DNA from: AC-50 sp035640455
GTDB lineage: Bacteria > Actinomycetota > Thermoleophilia > Gaiellales > Gaiellaceae
NCBI GenBank assembly: GCA_035640455.1
Contig: DASQWB010000168.1
Location: 1 to 17,902, forward strand
Length of the DNA: 17,902 bases
Reading direction: 5' to 3'
Below, piece after piece: positions 6,215-14,441 of the stretch. The position numbers and the translations under genes were made by a program. A model generated the notes under the pieces. The model made no database searches and was not told the origin of the DNA. It was given only the letters and a program-made list of their open reading frames with translations. Position 1 is the stretch's first letter; the number at the start of each line of letters is the position of its first letter.

Positions 6215-9213
6215 CAGGCGGTCAACCTCCGCGCGGCTGGCCCGCGAAGCGCTCTCCTCGCGACGAGACGCGCCGAGGCGAGCGCGACCGCTGCGAGCGC
6301 GGCGACGACGGCCGCGGCAGGGACCCAGGCGACAATCGGGACGATCGACGGGATCGGCGAGGCGGCGGTCCCGGTCACGGCGACGAAAGCGCCGATCAGC
6401 CGGACGGCGAGGACGCCGCCGGCGAACCCGGCTCCGATCCCGAGCGCCGAGAGGACGACGAGCCGCAGCTGGACGCTCCGCGCGAGCAGGCTCGGCGCGA
6501 CGCCGAGCGCCTCGTACTCGGCGGCCTGGAGGCGCTCCGAGTCGAGCGTCGCGCGGACTCCGACGAGCAGCCCGAGCGCCGCGAGCGCCGCCGCGACGAG
6601 CGCCGTGATCCCGAGGACGTCCCGCGTTCCGCCGGCCAGCGGATCGTGGAGAAGCCGCGCCCGAAGCTCGTCGGCCCCGCGCAGGTGCTCGAGGTGGACG
6701 GGCGGCCGCTGCGGCCGGAAGAACCAGGCTTCCGTGGGCACCGCCGAGCCCGGCCGGTCGACATTGAGCGCCGCGAACACCGTGTCGTAGTCGAGGACGA
6801 CGAAGCCGTCCGGGTTCCGGACGACTGTGGGGAACCGGCTGGCCGTCGCCGCGACCCGCACCGAGAGCGACCGCCCGGCGAGGTCGACGGTGATCCTGCC
6901 GTCGACCGCCTGCGCGGCCGCCGTCCCGCCGACGAGGGCCGGCAGCGCCGTCGGTAGGCCGAGGCTCGGCCGGATCAGCGGTGTCAGCGTCCCGTTCAGG
7001 TCGAGCTCGAGCCCCTGCTTCTCCGGCGAGCCGACCGGGAACGGCGCGTCCGAGACGAGGTAGCCGCCCACGGCGGTGCCGCTCTCGGCCGCCGTCCACG
7101 AGCGAAGCGACGGCAGCGGCGACCAGCCGCCGGGGCGCCGGACCACGAAGCGCCCGAGGTCGACCGTTCCCGAGATGTCCGGCTCGCGGCCCGGCTCGAC
7201 GAAGGTCGGCAGGAACTCGATTCCGACGAGCTGTGCTCCCCGGAGCCGGCGCGGAAGGGGCAGCTCCAGCCGCCGCCACGACTTCCAGACCGAGCCGACC
7301 GCGACGTGCGCGAAGGTCTGCCCGGGCAGGAGGAGATGGAGCACCACGATTCGCTCCCGGTCGGTGTCCGCCCGGGCCCAGACGCGGAGCGCCGTCGCGT
7401 CCGCGGCGATCGTCGGGCCGCGCAGCCGGACCGGCCGCGGGCGCAGCCGGTGCGCGATCTCGGCGCGCGAGAGGCCGGAGAACCCTTGTCGCCAGCCGCG
7501 GAGATCCTCGAGGCGCGCCGCGGGAACGGCGACTACCTGGACCGGCAGCGCCTCGGCGGAGGCGAGCGCCTGCGGCACAGCCGCGTCGAGGCGGAGCCCG
7601 GGCGCCGGCCGCCCGGAGCCGGCACGTACGAGGCGCGTCAGCGGCGCCACGTCGCCGCCGGTCGCACGCCAGCTCGCGCCGACGGCGAAGTCGGCCTCGT
7701 CCCGCGCGTGCCGGTCGAGCGTCGCGCGGTAGTCGAGGCTGAAGAGAGACGCGCCGAGCGCGACCGCGAGGAACGTCGTCGCCGCGGCCGCCTGGCCGGG
7801 CCGCCGCGCCGCGCCGAGGAGGGCCAGGCGCGTCCCGAACGGCGCCCGTCGCGCCGCCCGCTCCGCGAGCCGAAGCCCCCACGGAAGGGCGCGAAGCAGG
7901 AGGACGGCCGTGGCGAAGAACGCAAGCGCCGGGACGAGCAGCAGGACCGGGCTCGCGCGGTCTCCGTTCGCGATCCGACCCGGATCGAGCGCTCCCGTCG
8001 TCGCGGTCTGCCACACGACGACGCCCAAGGCGGCGAGCGCGGCCAGCTCGAGGCCGCCGATCCCGCGCCGCGACCGAAGCGGCCGGCCTGCCTCGCCGAG
8101 GAGCAGCGCCGCGACGGCGGTCACGGCCACGATCGTCAGGACCGTCCCCAGCCGAAGAGCTCGCTGGCCGACGATGCGATCGGCCGTGAAGAGCCCACCG
8201 AGCGCAAGCGCGAGGCCGACGAGCGACGGTACGAGCGCCTCGGTGGCCCGCGCGGCGGCGATCTGCACCCGTGAGGCGCCGAACGTCGCGAGCTGCTCCT
8301 CGACCAAGCGTGTCTCCCGCCGCCGCGCCGCGGCCGCGAACGCGGCGAAGGCGAGGATCAGCGCGGCGCCCTCGCTCGCGACGAGGAGGAGGCGCGCCCA
8401 GGCGACGTCGCCGCGATCGGCGAGCCGGTCGAGCACGCCGAGCGGCGCGGTCGCCGTGAGGAGTCTCTCCGGGTCGCTGCGGCCGAGGCGCACGACGTCG
8501 CGCCGGAGGCGCTCCGCGAGCGGGCGCAGGTCGGAGCCGTGGACGTGCTCGGGGTCGAGCGGCGCCGTCGCGACGACCGTGCTGCCGGTCTCGTGCCTGA
8601 GCAGGCCTTGCAGCTTCGGGCTCGGCGGGCCGACGAGGAGCGCACGCGCACCGAGCTGTGCCCGGTCGGAGAGCGCGACCGAGCGAAGCGAGCCGACCCC
8701 GACGACGGTCGCGACGACCGGTCCGAGCCGGATCCGGCGGCCGAGCTCGTGGCCGCCGGCGAGCGAGAGCGCCTCGCATCGCGACTCGCTGCAGCCTCCG
8801 GCCGGCAGCCGCCCACTCGCGAGAGCGACGTCCTCACGCGGCCTGTCGGAGAGTACGAGCCGCGTGCCGCGCTCGTCGGCGGGCGCGATCGGATGCCACA
8901 CGCGAACGACGTGCCGCGACTCGGCGAGCGAGGCCAGCCGCGCCAGCTCCCGGCGAACGGTCGCCTCGTCGCGGTCCGGCTCGAGGGGCAGCGTCGAGTA
9001 GACGATCCGGACGGCACGCTTCACCGGGTCGAGCTCGCCCAGGCGGAGATGGACGCTCCGCTCCTGGGCCCGTGCGGCGGCGAGGCTGCTCCAGCCGACG
9101 AGACCGCCGGCGCCGGCCACCGCAAGCGCCGTCGCGACGGTCGCGAGCGGCCGCTCGCGTAGGCGGCGGAGGGCCAGGTGACCCGGAGCAAGGAGCAGTG
9201 CGAGCCGGCTCAT
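6214..9213 (-). CDS. FtsX-like ABC transporter permease, 999 residues
   Basis: Large membrane subunit with two FtsX-type cores. By eye, transmembrane segments lie at about 23-41, 275-296, 325-343, 355-373, 387-404, 421-440, 474-492, 865-886, 917-945 and 953-980. Two big outside domains sit at about 42-274 and 493-864. FtsX signatures are RRRETRLVEEQLATFGASR (298-315) and DSERLQAAEYEALGV (891-905). One chain with two cores pairs naturally with the twin ATPase encoded next. Members of this type (MacB, LolCE, bacteriocin and lipid transporters) move substrates by mechanotransmission; the cargo here is unknown. Start ATG with GAGG about 8 nt upstream. It follows the HTH-TPR regulator gene by 49 nt, so regulator and transporter probably form one operon. 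Confidence 0.9.
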   Translation of the reverse strand: MSRLALLLAPGHLALRRLRERPLATVATALAVAGAGGLVGWSSLAAARAQERSVHLRLGELDPVKRAVRIVYSTLPLEPDRDEATVRRELARLASLAESRHVVRVWHPIAPADERGTRLVLSDRPREDVALASGRLPAGGCSESRCEALSLAGGHELGRRIRLGPVVATVVGVGSLRSVALSDRAQLGARALLVGPPSPKLQGLLRHETGSTVVATAPLDPEHVHGSDLRPLAERLRRDVVRLGRSDPERLLTATAPLGVLDRLADRGDVAWARLLLVASEGAALILAFAAFAAAARRRETRLVEEQLATFGASRVQIAAARATEALVPSLVGLALALGGLFTADRIVGQRALRLGTVLTIVAVTAVAALLLGEAGRPLRSRRGIGGLELAALAALGVVVWQTATTGALDPGRIANGDRASPVLLLVPALAFFATAVLLLRALPWGLRLAERAARRAPFGTRLALLGAARRPGQAAAATTFLAVALGASLFSLDYRATLDRHARDEADFAVGASWRATGGDVAPLTRLVRAGSGRPAPGLRLDAAVPQALASAEALPVQVVAVPAARLEDLRGWRQGFSGLSRAEIAHRLRPRPVRLRGPTIAADATALRVWARADTDRERIVVLHLLLPGQTFAHVAVGSVWKSWRRLELPLPRRLRGAQLVGIEFLPTFVEPGREPDISGTVDLGRFVVRRPGGWSPLPSLRSWTAAESGTAVGGYLVSDAPFPVGSPEKQGLELDLNGTLTPLIRPSLGLPTALPALVGGTAAAQAVDGRITVDLAGRSLSVRVAATASRFPTVVRNPDGFVVLDYDTVFAALNVDRPGSAVPTEAWFFRPQRPPVHLEHLRGADELRARLLHDPLAGGTRDVLGITALVAAALAALGLLVGVRATLDSERLQAAEYEALGVAPSLLARSVQLRLVVLSALGIGAGFAGGVLAVRLIGAFVAVTGTAASPIPSIVPIVAWVPAAAVVAALAAVALASARLVARRALRGPAARRLTA

Positions 9214-9262
9214 GGAGATGCCTCGACGGATACATGGTGCACCCGCGCAGGCGAAAGGACTG

Positions 9263-10570
9263 CTACGAGCGCAGCGCGCGCGGAGCCGCCGAAGCGCGCT
9301 CCGCGAGCTCGGCGGCCCGCTCGAGCACCTCGAAGGCCTCGCCGGTCCGGCCTGCCTCGCGCAACGCCTCCGCCCAGGCGCGGCAGGCCTGGACGGCCTC
9401 GCGCCAGTAGCCGAGCTGTCCCAGGAGCTCGACGGCCTTTCGAAAGGCCTGGTCCGCCTCGTCGATCCCGCCCTTGAGCACGTGCGCTTGAGCGAGTGCG
9501 AAGTACGCGCTGCCGAGCGGCGAGTCGCCCGTCAGCTCGAGCGACTCCTTCGCCCGTGTCACGGCTTCCTCCGCGTCGCCGAGGAGAGCCGCCCGCCTCG
9601 CCTGGTGGGCGCGGACGGCGCCGAGGTCGCGGGCGTCGCCGCCGAGATCGAAGAGTCGCTCCGCCGCCTCCAGATGCGGGCCGGCGGCCTCGGCTTGGCC
9701 GTCGAGGATGAGGATCTGACTCGACAGCAGGTGGGCGCGGGCGAGATGCAGCGTGTCCTCCGTCGCCTCGAGCAGCGCGATCGCCCGCCGGAGGTTTCGC
9801 AATGCCGTCTGCCCGTGGCCCTCCATCGCGGCGAGCCGCGCGAGCGACCAGTAGAGCCTGATCCGTGCGTAGGGATCGAGGATCGAGCTCGCGCGCATCG
9901 TCAGGTCGGTGAGGATCTCGCGCGCCTCTCTGAAGCGACCGAGGTTCGAGAGCGCGTAGCTGAGGTGTGTCGCGAAGCGCACTCGAGCGCTGGCGTCGCT
10001 CTCGCCTTCCGCCGAGAGCTCGTCGAGACATCGCTCGTAGAGCTCGGCGGCCTGCTCGGAGCGGTCGAGATCGAGATACGTGTTCCCGAGCGTGATGTAG
10101 ACGTCCGGATGCGACGTCGGCGAGACCAGCGACGACTCGATCGAGCGCTGGAGGTGCTCGACTGCCTCCTCGAGCCGACCGGCCCGTGACGCGACCAGGC
10201 CAAGCCCGATCTCGGCACGCGTCGCCGACTCGATGTCGCCGGCGTCCTCGGCGTCCCGAAGGACGTCTCGCAGCGCGTCCTCCGCCTCGTCGGTGGAGTC
10301 GCCGAGCCTGAGCCGGAGCTCCGCTTCGGAGAGGCGGATCTCGCGCTCCTCTTCGGTCGTCGTCACCGACCCCGTCTCGAGGTACTGCGCCGAGACGCCG
10401 AGCTTGTGCGCGAGCCTCCGGATCGCGCGGAGCGACGGCTGGCGCTGGCCACCCTCGATTCGGGAGATGTACGCGTAGCTCACGCCCGGTCCCGCCAGCT
10501 CCCGCTGCGACAACCCTTTTTCCAAGCGCAGTCGCCGCAGGCGCTGCCCGATCGTCTCGCCCACGTCCAT
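9263..10570 (-). CDS. XRE-family HTH regulator with C-terminal TPR array
   Basis: 435 residues. The N-terminus is an XRE/Cro-C1 helix-turn-helix (about 6-66) with GLSQRELA and recognition helix SYAYISRIEGGQRQPS (31-46). From about 80 to 424 the protein is a run of helical pairs with TPR character, for example LGNTYLDLDRSEQAAELYER (161-180), AYFALAQAHVLKGGIDEA (355-372) and EALREAGRTGEAFEVLERA (401-419), roughly eight repeats. HTH plus TPR is the architecture of RRNPP regulators (PlcR, PrgX, NprR, Rgg), where TPRs bind a small peptide; many actinobacterial HTH-TPR proteins have no known ligand. ATG 10570 was chosen because it starts right before the HTH; an in-frame TTG at 10633 adds 21 unlikely residues. 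It heads the exporter operon and is divergent from a micro-ORF at 10736. Confidence 0.9.
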   Translation of the reverse strand: MDVGETIGQRLRRLRLEKGLSQRELAGPGVSYAYISRIEGGQRQPSLRAIRRLAHKLGVSAQYLETGSVTTTEEEREIRLSEAELRLRLGDSTDEAEDALRDVLRDAEDAGDIESATRAEIGLGLVASRAGRLEEAVEHLQRSIESSLVSPTSHPDVYITLGNTYLDLDRSEQAAELYERCLDELSAEGESDASARVRFATHLSYALSNLGRFREAREILTDLTMRASSILDPYARIRLYWSLARLAAMEGHGQTALRNLRRAIALLEATEDTLHLARAHLLSSQILILDGQAEAAGPHLEAAERLFDLGGDARDLGAVRAHQARRAALLGDAEEAVTRAKESLELTGDSPLGSAYFALAQAHVLKGGIDEADQAFRKAVELLGQLGYWREAVQACRAWAEALREAGRTGEAFEVLERAAELAERASAAPRALRS

Positions 10571-10735
10571 GCCGCTGTCGCATCTTTGTCGATTGGCTGC
10601 GTCGTCGTCAACCTGCCGCAATGCACTTGACAACCGTGCCTCTTGACAATCGCCTGGCGTGGATTACTTGATGCCGCTCTGTAAAGCCCGGAAGCGGCCG
10701 GGCCCTGATGCCTCACTCGCGAAAGGAGGTGACTC
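10571..10735. promoter_or_regulatory. Divergent promoter/operator region between regulator and micro-ORF
   Basis: Two TTGACA hexamers lie 16 bp apart on the plus strand (10627-10632 and 10643-10648), each within a longer direct repeat TTGACAA(C/T)CG(T/C). The second could be a -35 for the micro-ORF, with only weak -10 candidates near 10665-10672. On the minus strand TTGACG (10611-10606) with AAAGAT about 17-18 nt downstream could serve the regulator. A 6-bp GC hairpin (GCCCGG 10686-10691 with CCGGGC 10698-10703) lies in the micro-ORF 5' region. The repeated motif is a reasonable autoregulatory operator candidate. All are weak matches by eye. Confidence 0.4.
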
Positions 10736-10828
10736 ATGCCTTCGCGGATCTGGCTGCAGAGCGTCGTCTTGCTGCTGTCGCTGCTGGCGCTTGCCGGCAC
10801 GTGCGCCGAGCTCATCGTCGGCCCGTAG
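10736..10828 (+). CDS. 30-residue hydrophobic micropeptide with near-perfect ribosome binding site
   Basis: ATG at 10736, TAG at 10826, 30 codons. AAAGGAGGTGA (10722-10732) is an almost complete complement of the 16S rRNA 3' end with ideal spacing, much stronger than the site of any other gene here except the one at 17265. The product is a short N-terminus with one Arg (R4), a hydrophobic core WLQSVVLLLSLLALA (6-20) and a polar tail GTCAELIVGP (21-30). ALA at 18-20 could be a signal-peptidase site releasing a decapeptide; LAGTC is a poor lipobox. Divergent from the HTH-TPR regulator and followed by a 12-bp hairpin. It could be an exported signal peptide, a small membrane protein, or a leader peptide for corA 118 nt downstream. 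No similarity can be claimed. Confidence 0.65.
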   Translation: MPSRIWLQSVVLLLSLLALAGTCAELIVGP

Positions 10829-10836
10829 CGCAGCGC

Positions 10837-10868
10837 GCGGGGGCGGAGGACCTCCTCTCCGCCCCCGC
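10837..10868. terminator. Strong 12-bp GC hairpin after the micro-ORF
   Basis: The arms GCGGGGGCGGAG (10837-10848) and CTCCGCCCCCGC (10857-10868) are perfectly complementary with an 8-nt loop. There is no T-tract after it. It sits 8 nt past the micropeptide stop and 78 nt before corA, so it may end the micro-ORF transcript or act as an attenuator of corA. The loop bases ACCTCCT (10850-10856) are complementary to the AGGAGGT core of the upstream ribosome binding site. Confidence 0.6.
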
Positions 10869-10946
10869 CAACCGAGGTCTAGGCGCAGGCCTTTGGGGGT
10901 AGGATGGCGAACATCGTGACGCGCGTGGACGACCCCCTCAGTACCG

Positions 10947-11939
10947 ATGCCAAGCCTGCCCCGCATCAAGCGCACCCGCTCGCGCTCCCCCGTGGGCGAC
11001 GTCGTCGCACGCCCGGAACCACGGATCGCTGAGCTCGAGGCCGGCGGCCTCACCTGGATCCACCTCGACACGCCGACCGCGGACGAAGCGAACATGCTCG
11101 CGGAGCGCTTCGGCTGGCATCCCCTTGACATCGAGGACGTCCTCTCGAAGCGCCAGCGGCCGAAGATCGACGAGTACGCGGACGACGGCTACCTCTTCGC
11201 GGTCCTGCACTTCCCGGTCTACGACAAGGCGATCCAGCGCCTGAACGCGGGCGAGCTCGACCTCTTCCTCGGCGCCGACTACCTCGTGACGCTCCCTGCC
11301 GTCGAGCTGCTGCCGGTGACGCGGCTCTTCCGCCGCTGCTACGAGGACAAGGAGCTGCGCGACCGGCTCTTTTCCAAGGGCTCGGGACGGCTGCTCTACG
11401 AGGTGCTCGACGACCTCTTCGACTACTGCTTCCCGATCCTCGACAAGATCGCGCACAAGCTCGACTCGATCGAGGACGCCATGTTCGAGGAGCGCGCCGA
11501 GGACGTCGTCCGCGACATCTCGAACGTCAAGCAGGAGATCATCAGCTACCGCAAGATCATCAAGCCCGAGCGCTCGACGCTGCGCCTGCTCGAGCGGCGG
11601 GTGGAGCGCTTCCTGCCGGAGGAGCTCGAGCTCTACTTCGACGACATCGTCGACTCGGCCGAGCGCATCTGGGACCTCCTCGACAACTACAAGGAAGTCG
11701 TGGACGGGCTCGAGGACACGAACGAGTCCGTCATCTCGCACCGCCAGAACGACGTCCTGCGGATCCTCACCGTCTTCAGCGTCGTCCTGCTGCCGCTCAC
11801 GCTCATCACCGGCGTCTTCGGCATGAACGTCCACTTCCCCGGGTTCGACACGGCGGCCGCCTTCTGGGCGATCGTCGGCTTCATGGTCGCGACGGGCATC
11901 GGCCTCGTCGCGTTCTTCCGCTTCAAGCGCTGGCTCTGA
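10947..11939 (+). CDS. corA: CorA-family Mg2+/Co2+ channel
   Basis: 330 residues with CorA layout: a cytoplasmic alpha/beta domain (about 1-165), a long helical stalk rich in charged residues (about 165-270), TM1 at about 272-291 ending in the signature GMN (292-294, FGMNV), a short periplasmic loop, TM2 at about 305-325 and a basic C-terminal tail (RFKRW). It forms a pentameric inner-membrane channel for Mg2+ influx. The start ATG gives a basic N-terminus; no strong Shine-Dalgarno is visible. Upstream within 210 nt are the micro-ORF and its hairpin, which may act as a leader. The last 17 bp overlap the end of the convergent glycosyltransferase gene. Confidence 0.93.
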   Translation: MPSLPRIKRTRSRSPVGDVVARPEPRIAELEAGGLTWIHLDTPTADEANMLAERFGWHPLDIEDVLSKRQRPKIDEYADDGYLFAVLHFPVYDKAIQRLNAGELDLFLGADYLVTLPAVELLPVTRLFRRCYEDKELRDRLFSKGSGRLLYEVLDDLFDYCFPILDKIAHKLDSIEDAMFEERAEDVVRDISNVKQEIISYRKIIKPERSTLRLLERRVERFLPEELELYFDDIVDSAERIWDLLDNYKEVVDGLEDTNESVISHRQNDVLRILTVFSVVLLPLTLITGVFGMNVHFPGFDTAAAFWAIVGFMVATGIGLVAFFRFKRWL

Positions 11940-13914
11940 ATTCGAAGCGCTCGACCTTCACCGGCCTGCGGGTGAGGAGATCGAGGGTGCAGAAATGCTT
12001 GCCGAGCGGCCGCGGCGGCTTCGCCGGGATCCTGACGGTGGTCGTGTCTCCCAACGTGAACGCGGCGAAGCGCACCGGCCGCTCGTTGCGAAGCAGCCGG
12101 ATGCCGTTCGGTCGCCGCAGGCGCAGCGCGAGGCGAAACGTGCCGCCGCGGCAGGCGTAGACGACGAGCTTCGCGTGCCGCTCGACCGTGCCGTCGAAGC
12201 GGACGTTCTGCGTCCACCGGCGGAGCCGGAACGGCGCATCGACCTGCCAGAGGCTGATGCCGTTCCCCGCGTCGGCGATCCTCCGGCCGGCGAAGAGGAG
12301 CGAGTCGGACGCGACGACGTAACGGACACGCGGTCCGCGGCCGAACTTGTCGACGAGCCGGCCGTCCCCGTACGGCCCGAGCGAATCCTGCGGGATCCCG
12401 CCGGGGACCGCGGCGCGCAGGAGGTCGTAGACGCGGTCGAGGCGCCGGTTCCAGAAGAGGCTCTCCCAGACGGAGTTCCAGTAGACGTCTCCGGTGTAGA
12501 GGTAGGCGACCGGCCCGTCCGCATGCGCGTCGATCCAGCGCGGGTGCGCCCCCACCGTCCCCGGCTGGACGAGCGTCGCCTCGGCGGCGACGACACGGCT
12601 CGCCGAGACCGAAGCGCCCGCGAAGACGACGACGAGCGCCGCCGGGACGAGCCACGCCAGCCGGCGCGGCACGAGCGCGAAGGCCGCGGCGGCGACGGCA
12701 GCGAGCAGGATGGCGACGAGTCGCAGGCCGAGGCCCGGCGCGTGGACGTGCAGGCGGTGGAGCGGGATCAGGGTGAGCGCGTCCGGGATCGTCGCCGCCG
12801 TGACGAGGCGCGCCATCGGCAGGTACGCGACGAGGAGGAGCGCTCCCACGACTGCAGCCGCCGTCGCGACCGGCGGCCGCGGCGCGCCGCGGTCGAGCCA
12901 CAGCGCGAGCGCGAGGAAGAGGATCGGCGCGAGCGCGAAGAGGTTCCGCTCCGCGAGGTGACCGACGTGCCGTGAGGCGAAGACGCCGACCTCTGCGACG
13001 AGCCAAAGGGTGATCGACGCGGCCACGGCGAGGTAGGCGCGCGCCTCCGCTCCAGCCGGCCGGACGACGAGCAGCACGGCGAGCGCGCAGACCGGCACGA
13101 CGCCTGTGAAGAGGAGGACGTCACCGGCGTGGTAGAGGCAGAAGCGGAACGCGTCGCCGAAGGAGTAGCGGATCTCTCCCGCGGCCTGGTAGGCGCCGAA
13201 GAGCTTGCTCGCGGGCCCGCCGTTCCGGAGCTGCCAGGCGGCCCAGCCGGCGCCGAGCGCGGCGAAGCCGCCGAAGGTGGGCGTGAGGCGCGCGACCCAA
13301 CGGAGCTCCCGGTCGAGGAGGGCCTTTATCGCGACGGCCGTGACGAACGCCGGCACGAGGACGGCCGCCTGGAGCCGCGTCGCCGCCGCGAGCGCGATCG
13401 CCGCGACAAGCAGCGCCTGCCGCACGAGCGTCGGCCGGACGAGGACGGCGCCGCTCGCCCACGCGGCGAGCGCGAGCACGGGGTAGAGCGCGACGTCGGT
13501 GAGGATGAGGCCCGAGTAGGCGAGGTCGGGGATCGCGACCGCGAGCGCCGCGGCGACGAGCGCGAGGCGGGTCGAGACGAAGGTCCGCCCCCAGAGGAAG
13601 ACCGGGATCGCCGTCAGCGAGACGAGGACCGCTTGGAGCTCCTTCAGGAGCGTGTAGCCGAGGTGGACGTCCCGCAGGCTCAGCGGTCCGCCCGCGAGCG
13701 CCGGGTAGACGAAGCTGAAGAAGCTCGTCGGGCGGCCGAGGAGGTGGAGGTTCCCGTGCTCCCAGAGGCTGCGGGCGAGCTCGGCGTAGATCAGCTCGTC
13801 CGGCGCGATCCACGGCGTCGGGATCCGCGTCGCCGCCCAGAAGCGGAGGAGGGTCGAGACGAGGACGAGCAGGCCGAGCGTGAGCAGCGCCGACGGCGCG
13901 CGGAGGGTGCGCAC
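11923..13914 (-). CDS. Multi-pass GT-C type glycosyltransferase (ArnT/PMT-like)
   Basis: 663 residues from GTG 13914. TM1 at about 8-26 is followed by an outside loop with the acidic pair in WIAPDELIYAELA (35-47), the position of the catalytic acid in GT-C enzymes that use polyprenyl-phosphate sugars. About a dozen hydrophobic segments extend to about residue 435, then a soluble extracytoplasmic domain of some 220 residues (for example YLYTGDVYWNSVWESLFW). The family transfers sugars to lipids or proteins outside the membrane; donor and acceptor are unknown. The frame is open further upstream, but that part is antisense to the HIT gene, so GTG 13914 at the start of the hydrophobic signal-anchor region was chosen. 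The 3' end overlaps corA by 17 bp, and the start is 27 bp from the divergent HIT gene. Confidence 0.85.
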   Translation of the reverse strand: MRTLRAPSALLTLGLLVLVSTLLRFWAATRIPTPWIAPDELIYAELARSLWEHGNLHLLGRPTSFFSFVYPALAGGPLSLRDVHLGYTLLKELQAVLVSLTAIPVFLWGRTFVSTRLALVAAALAVAIPDLAYSGLILTDVALYPVLALAAWASGAVLVRPTLVRQALLVAAIALAAATRLQAAVLVPAFVTAVAIKALLDRELRWVARLTPTFGGFAALGAGWAAWQLRNGGPASKLFGAYQAAGEIRYSFGDAFRFCLYHAGDVLLFTGVVPVCALAVLLVVRPAGAEARAYLAVAASITLWLVAEVGVFASRHVGHLAERNLFALAPILFLALALWLDRGAPRPPVATAAAVVGALLLVAYLPMARLVTAATIPDALTLIPLHRLHVHAPGLGLRLVAILLAAVAAAAFALVPRRLAWLVPAALVVVFAGASVSASRVVAAEATLVQPGTVGAHPRWIDAHADGPVAYLYTGDVYWNSVWESLFWNRRLDRVYDLLRAAVPGGIPQDSLGPYGDGRLVDKFGRGPRVRYVVASDSLLFAGRRIADAGNGISLWQVDAPFRLRRWTQNVRFDGTVERHAKLVVYACRGGTFRLALRLRRPNGIRLLRNERPVRFAAFTLGDTTTVRIPAKPPRPLGKHFCTLDLLTRRPVKVERFEFRASA

Positions 13915-13941
13915 CGCCGAATCTTGGTAGAAGACGCGGTC

Positions 13942-14424
13942 GTGACGAAGCCGCTGTGGGCGCCGTGGCGCCTCGAGTACATCCAGGCGGCCGACGAGCA
14001 GGACGGCTGCGTGTTCTGTCTCGCAGCCGAGGGCGACGACGAGGAGCGGCTGGTCGTCCGCCGCGGGCGGCGCGCGTTCGCGCTCCTGAACAAGTTCCCC
14101 TACTCGTCGGGCCACCTCATGGTCGCGCCCTTTCGGCACGGGCCCGGCTTCGCCGGACTCGACGACGAGGAGGTGGTCGAGATCCATCGGCTCGCGGGGC
14201 AGGCGCTCGAGGCGCTCGCTGCGACGTACGGCCCGGACGGCTACAACCTCGGCTGGAACCTCGGCCGCGTCGCCGGCGCAGGGGTCGTGGACCATGTCCA
14301 CCTCCACGTCGTGCCGCGGTGGGCCGGCGACACGAACTTCATGCCGGTGCTCGCCGACGTGAAGGTGCTCCCCGAGCACATCGCCGAGACGAGGCGGAGG
14401 CTAGCCGACGCCTGGCCTGCCTAA
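13942..14424 (+). CDS. HIT-family nucleotide hydrolase/phosphorylase
   Basis: 160 residues. The histidine triad HVHLHVVPRW is at 118-127 (H118, H120, H122) with the preceding NLGWNLGRVAGAGVVDH typical of the Ap4A phosphorylase-like branch. An N-terminal CVFC (23-26) may bind zinc, as in Fhit/HINT-like bacterial proteins. The first residues TKPLWAPWRLEYI match the usual N-terminus of actinobacterial homologues, supporting GTG 13942 as start. It would hydrolyse or phosphorolyse dinucleoside polyphosphates or AMP conjugates in the cytosol. No Shine-Dalgarno is seen and TAGAAG lies 8 nt upstream, so the mRNA could be leaderless. Convergent with the GNAT gene, 17 bp apart. Confidence 0.92.
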   Translation: MTKPLWAPWRLEYIQAADEQDGCVFCLAAEGDDEERLVVRRGRRAFALLNKFPYSSGHLMVAPFRHGPGFAGLDDEEVVEIHRLAGQALEALAATYGPDGYNLGWNLGRVAGAGVVDHVHLHVVPRWAGDTNFMPVLADVKVLPEHIAETRRRLADAWPA

Positions 14425-14441
14425 GGCGGTTCCGAATTGAT

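Noticed and set aside
4541..6790. Plus-strand frame of 749 codons, and the minus-strand extension of the ATPase frame up to 8779
   Set aside because: Both are Arg/Ala-rich shadows of the ABC ATPase and permease genes, typical of high-GC DNA, with no family motifs.
13129..13941. Upstream extension of the HIT frame
   Set aside because: It is charged low-complexity sequence antisense to the glycosyltransferase; HIT homologues start at about 13942.
13915..14379. Upstream extension of the glycosyltransferase frame
   Set aside because: Antisense to the HIT gene, non-membrane-like, and absent from the expected N-terminal signal-anchor pattern.
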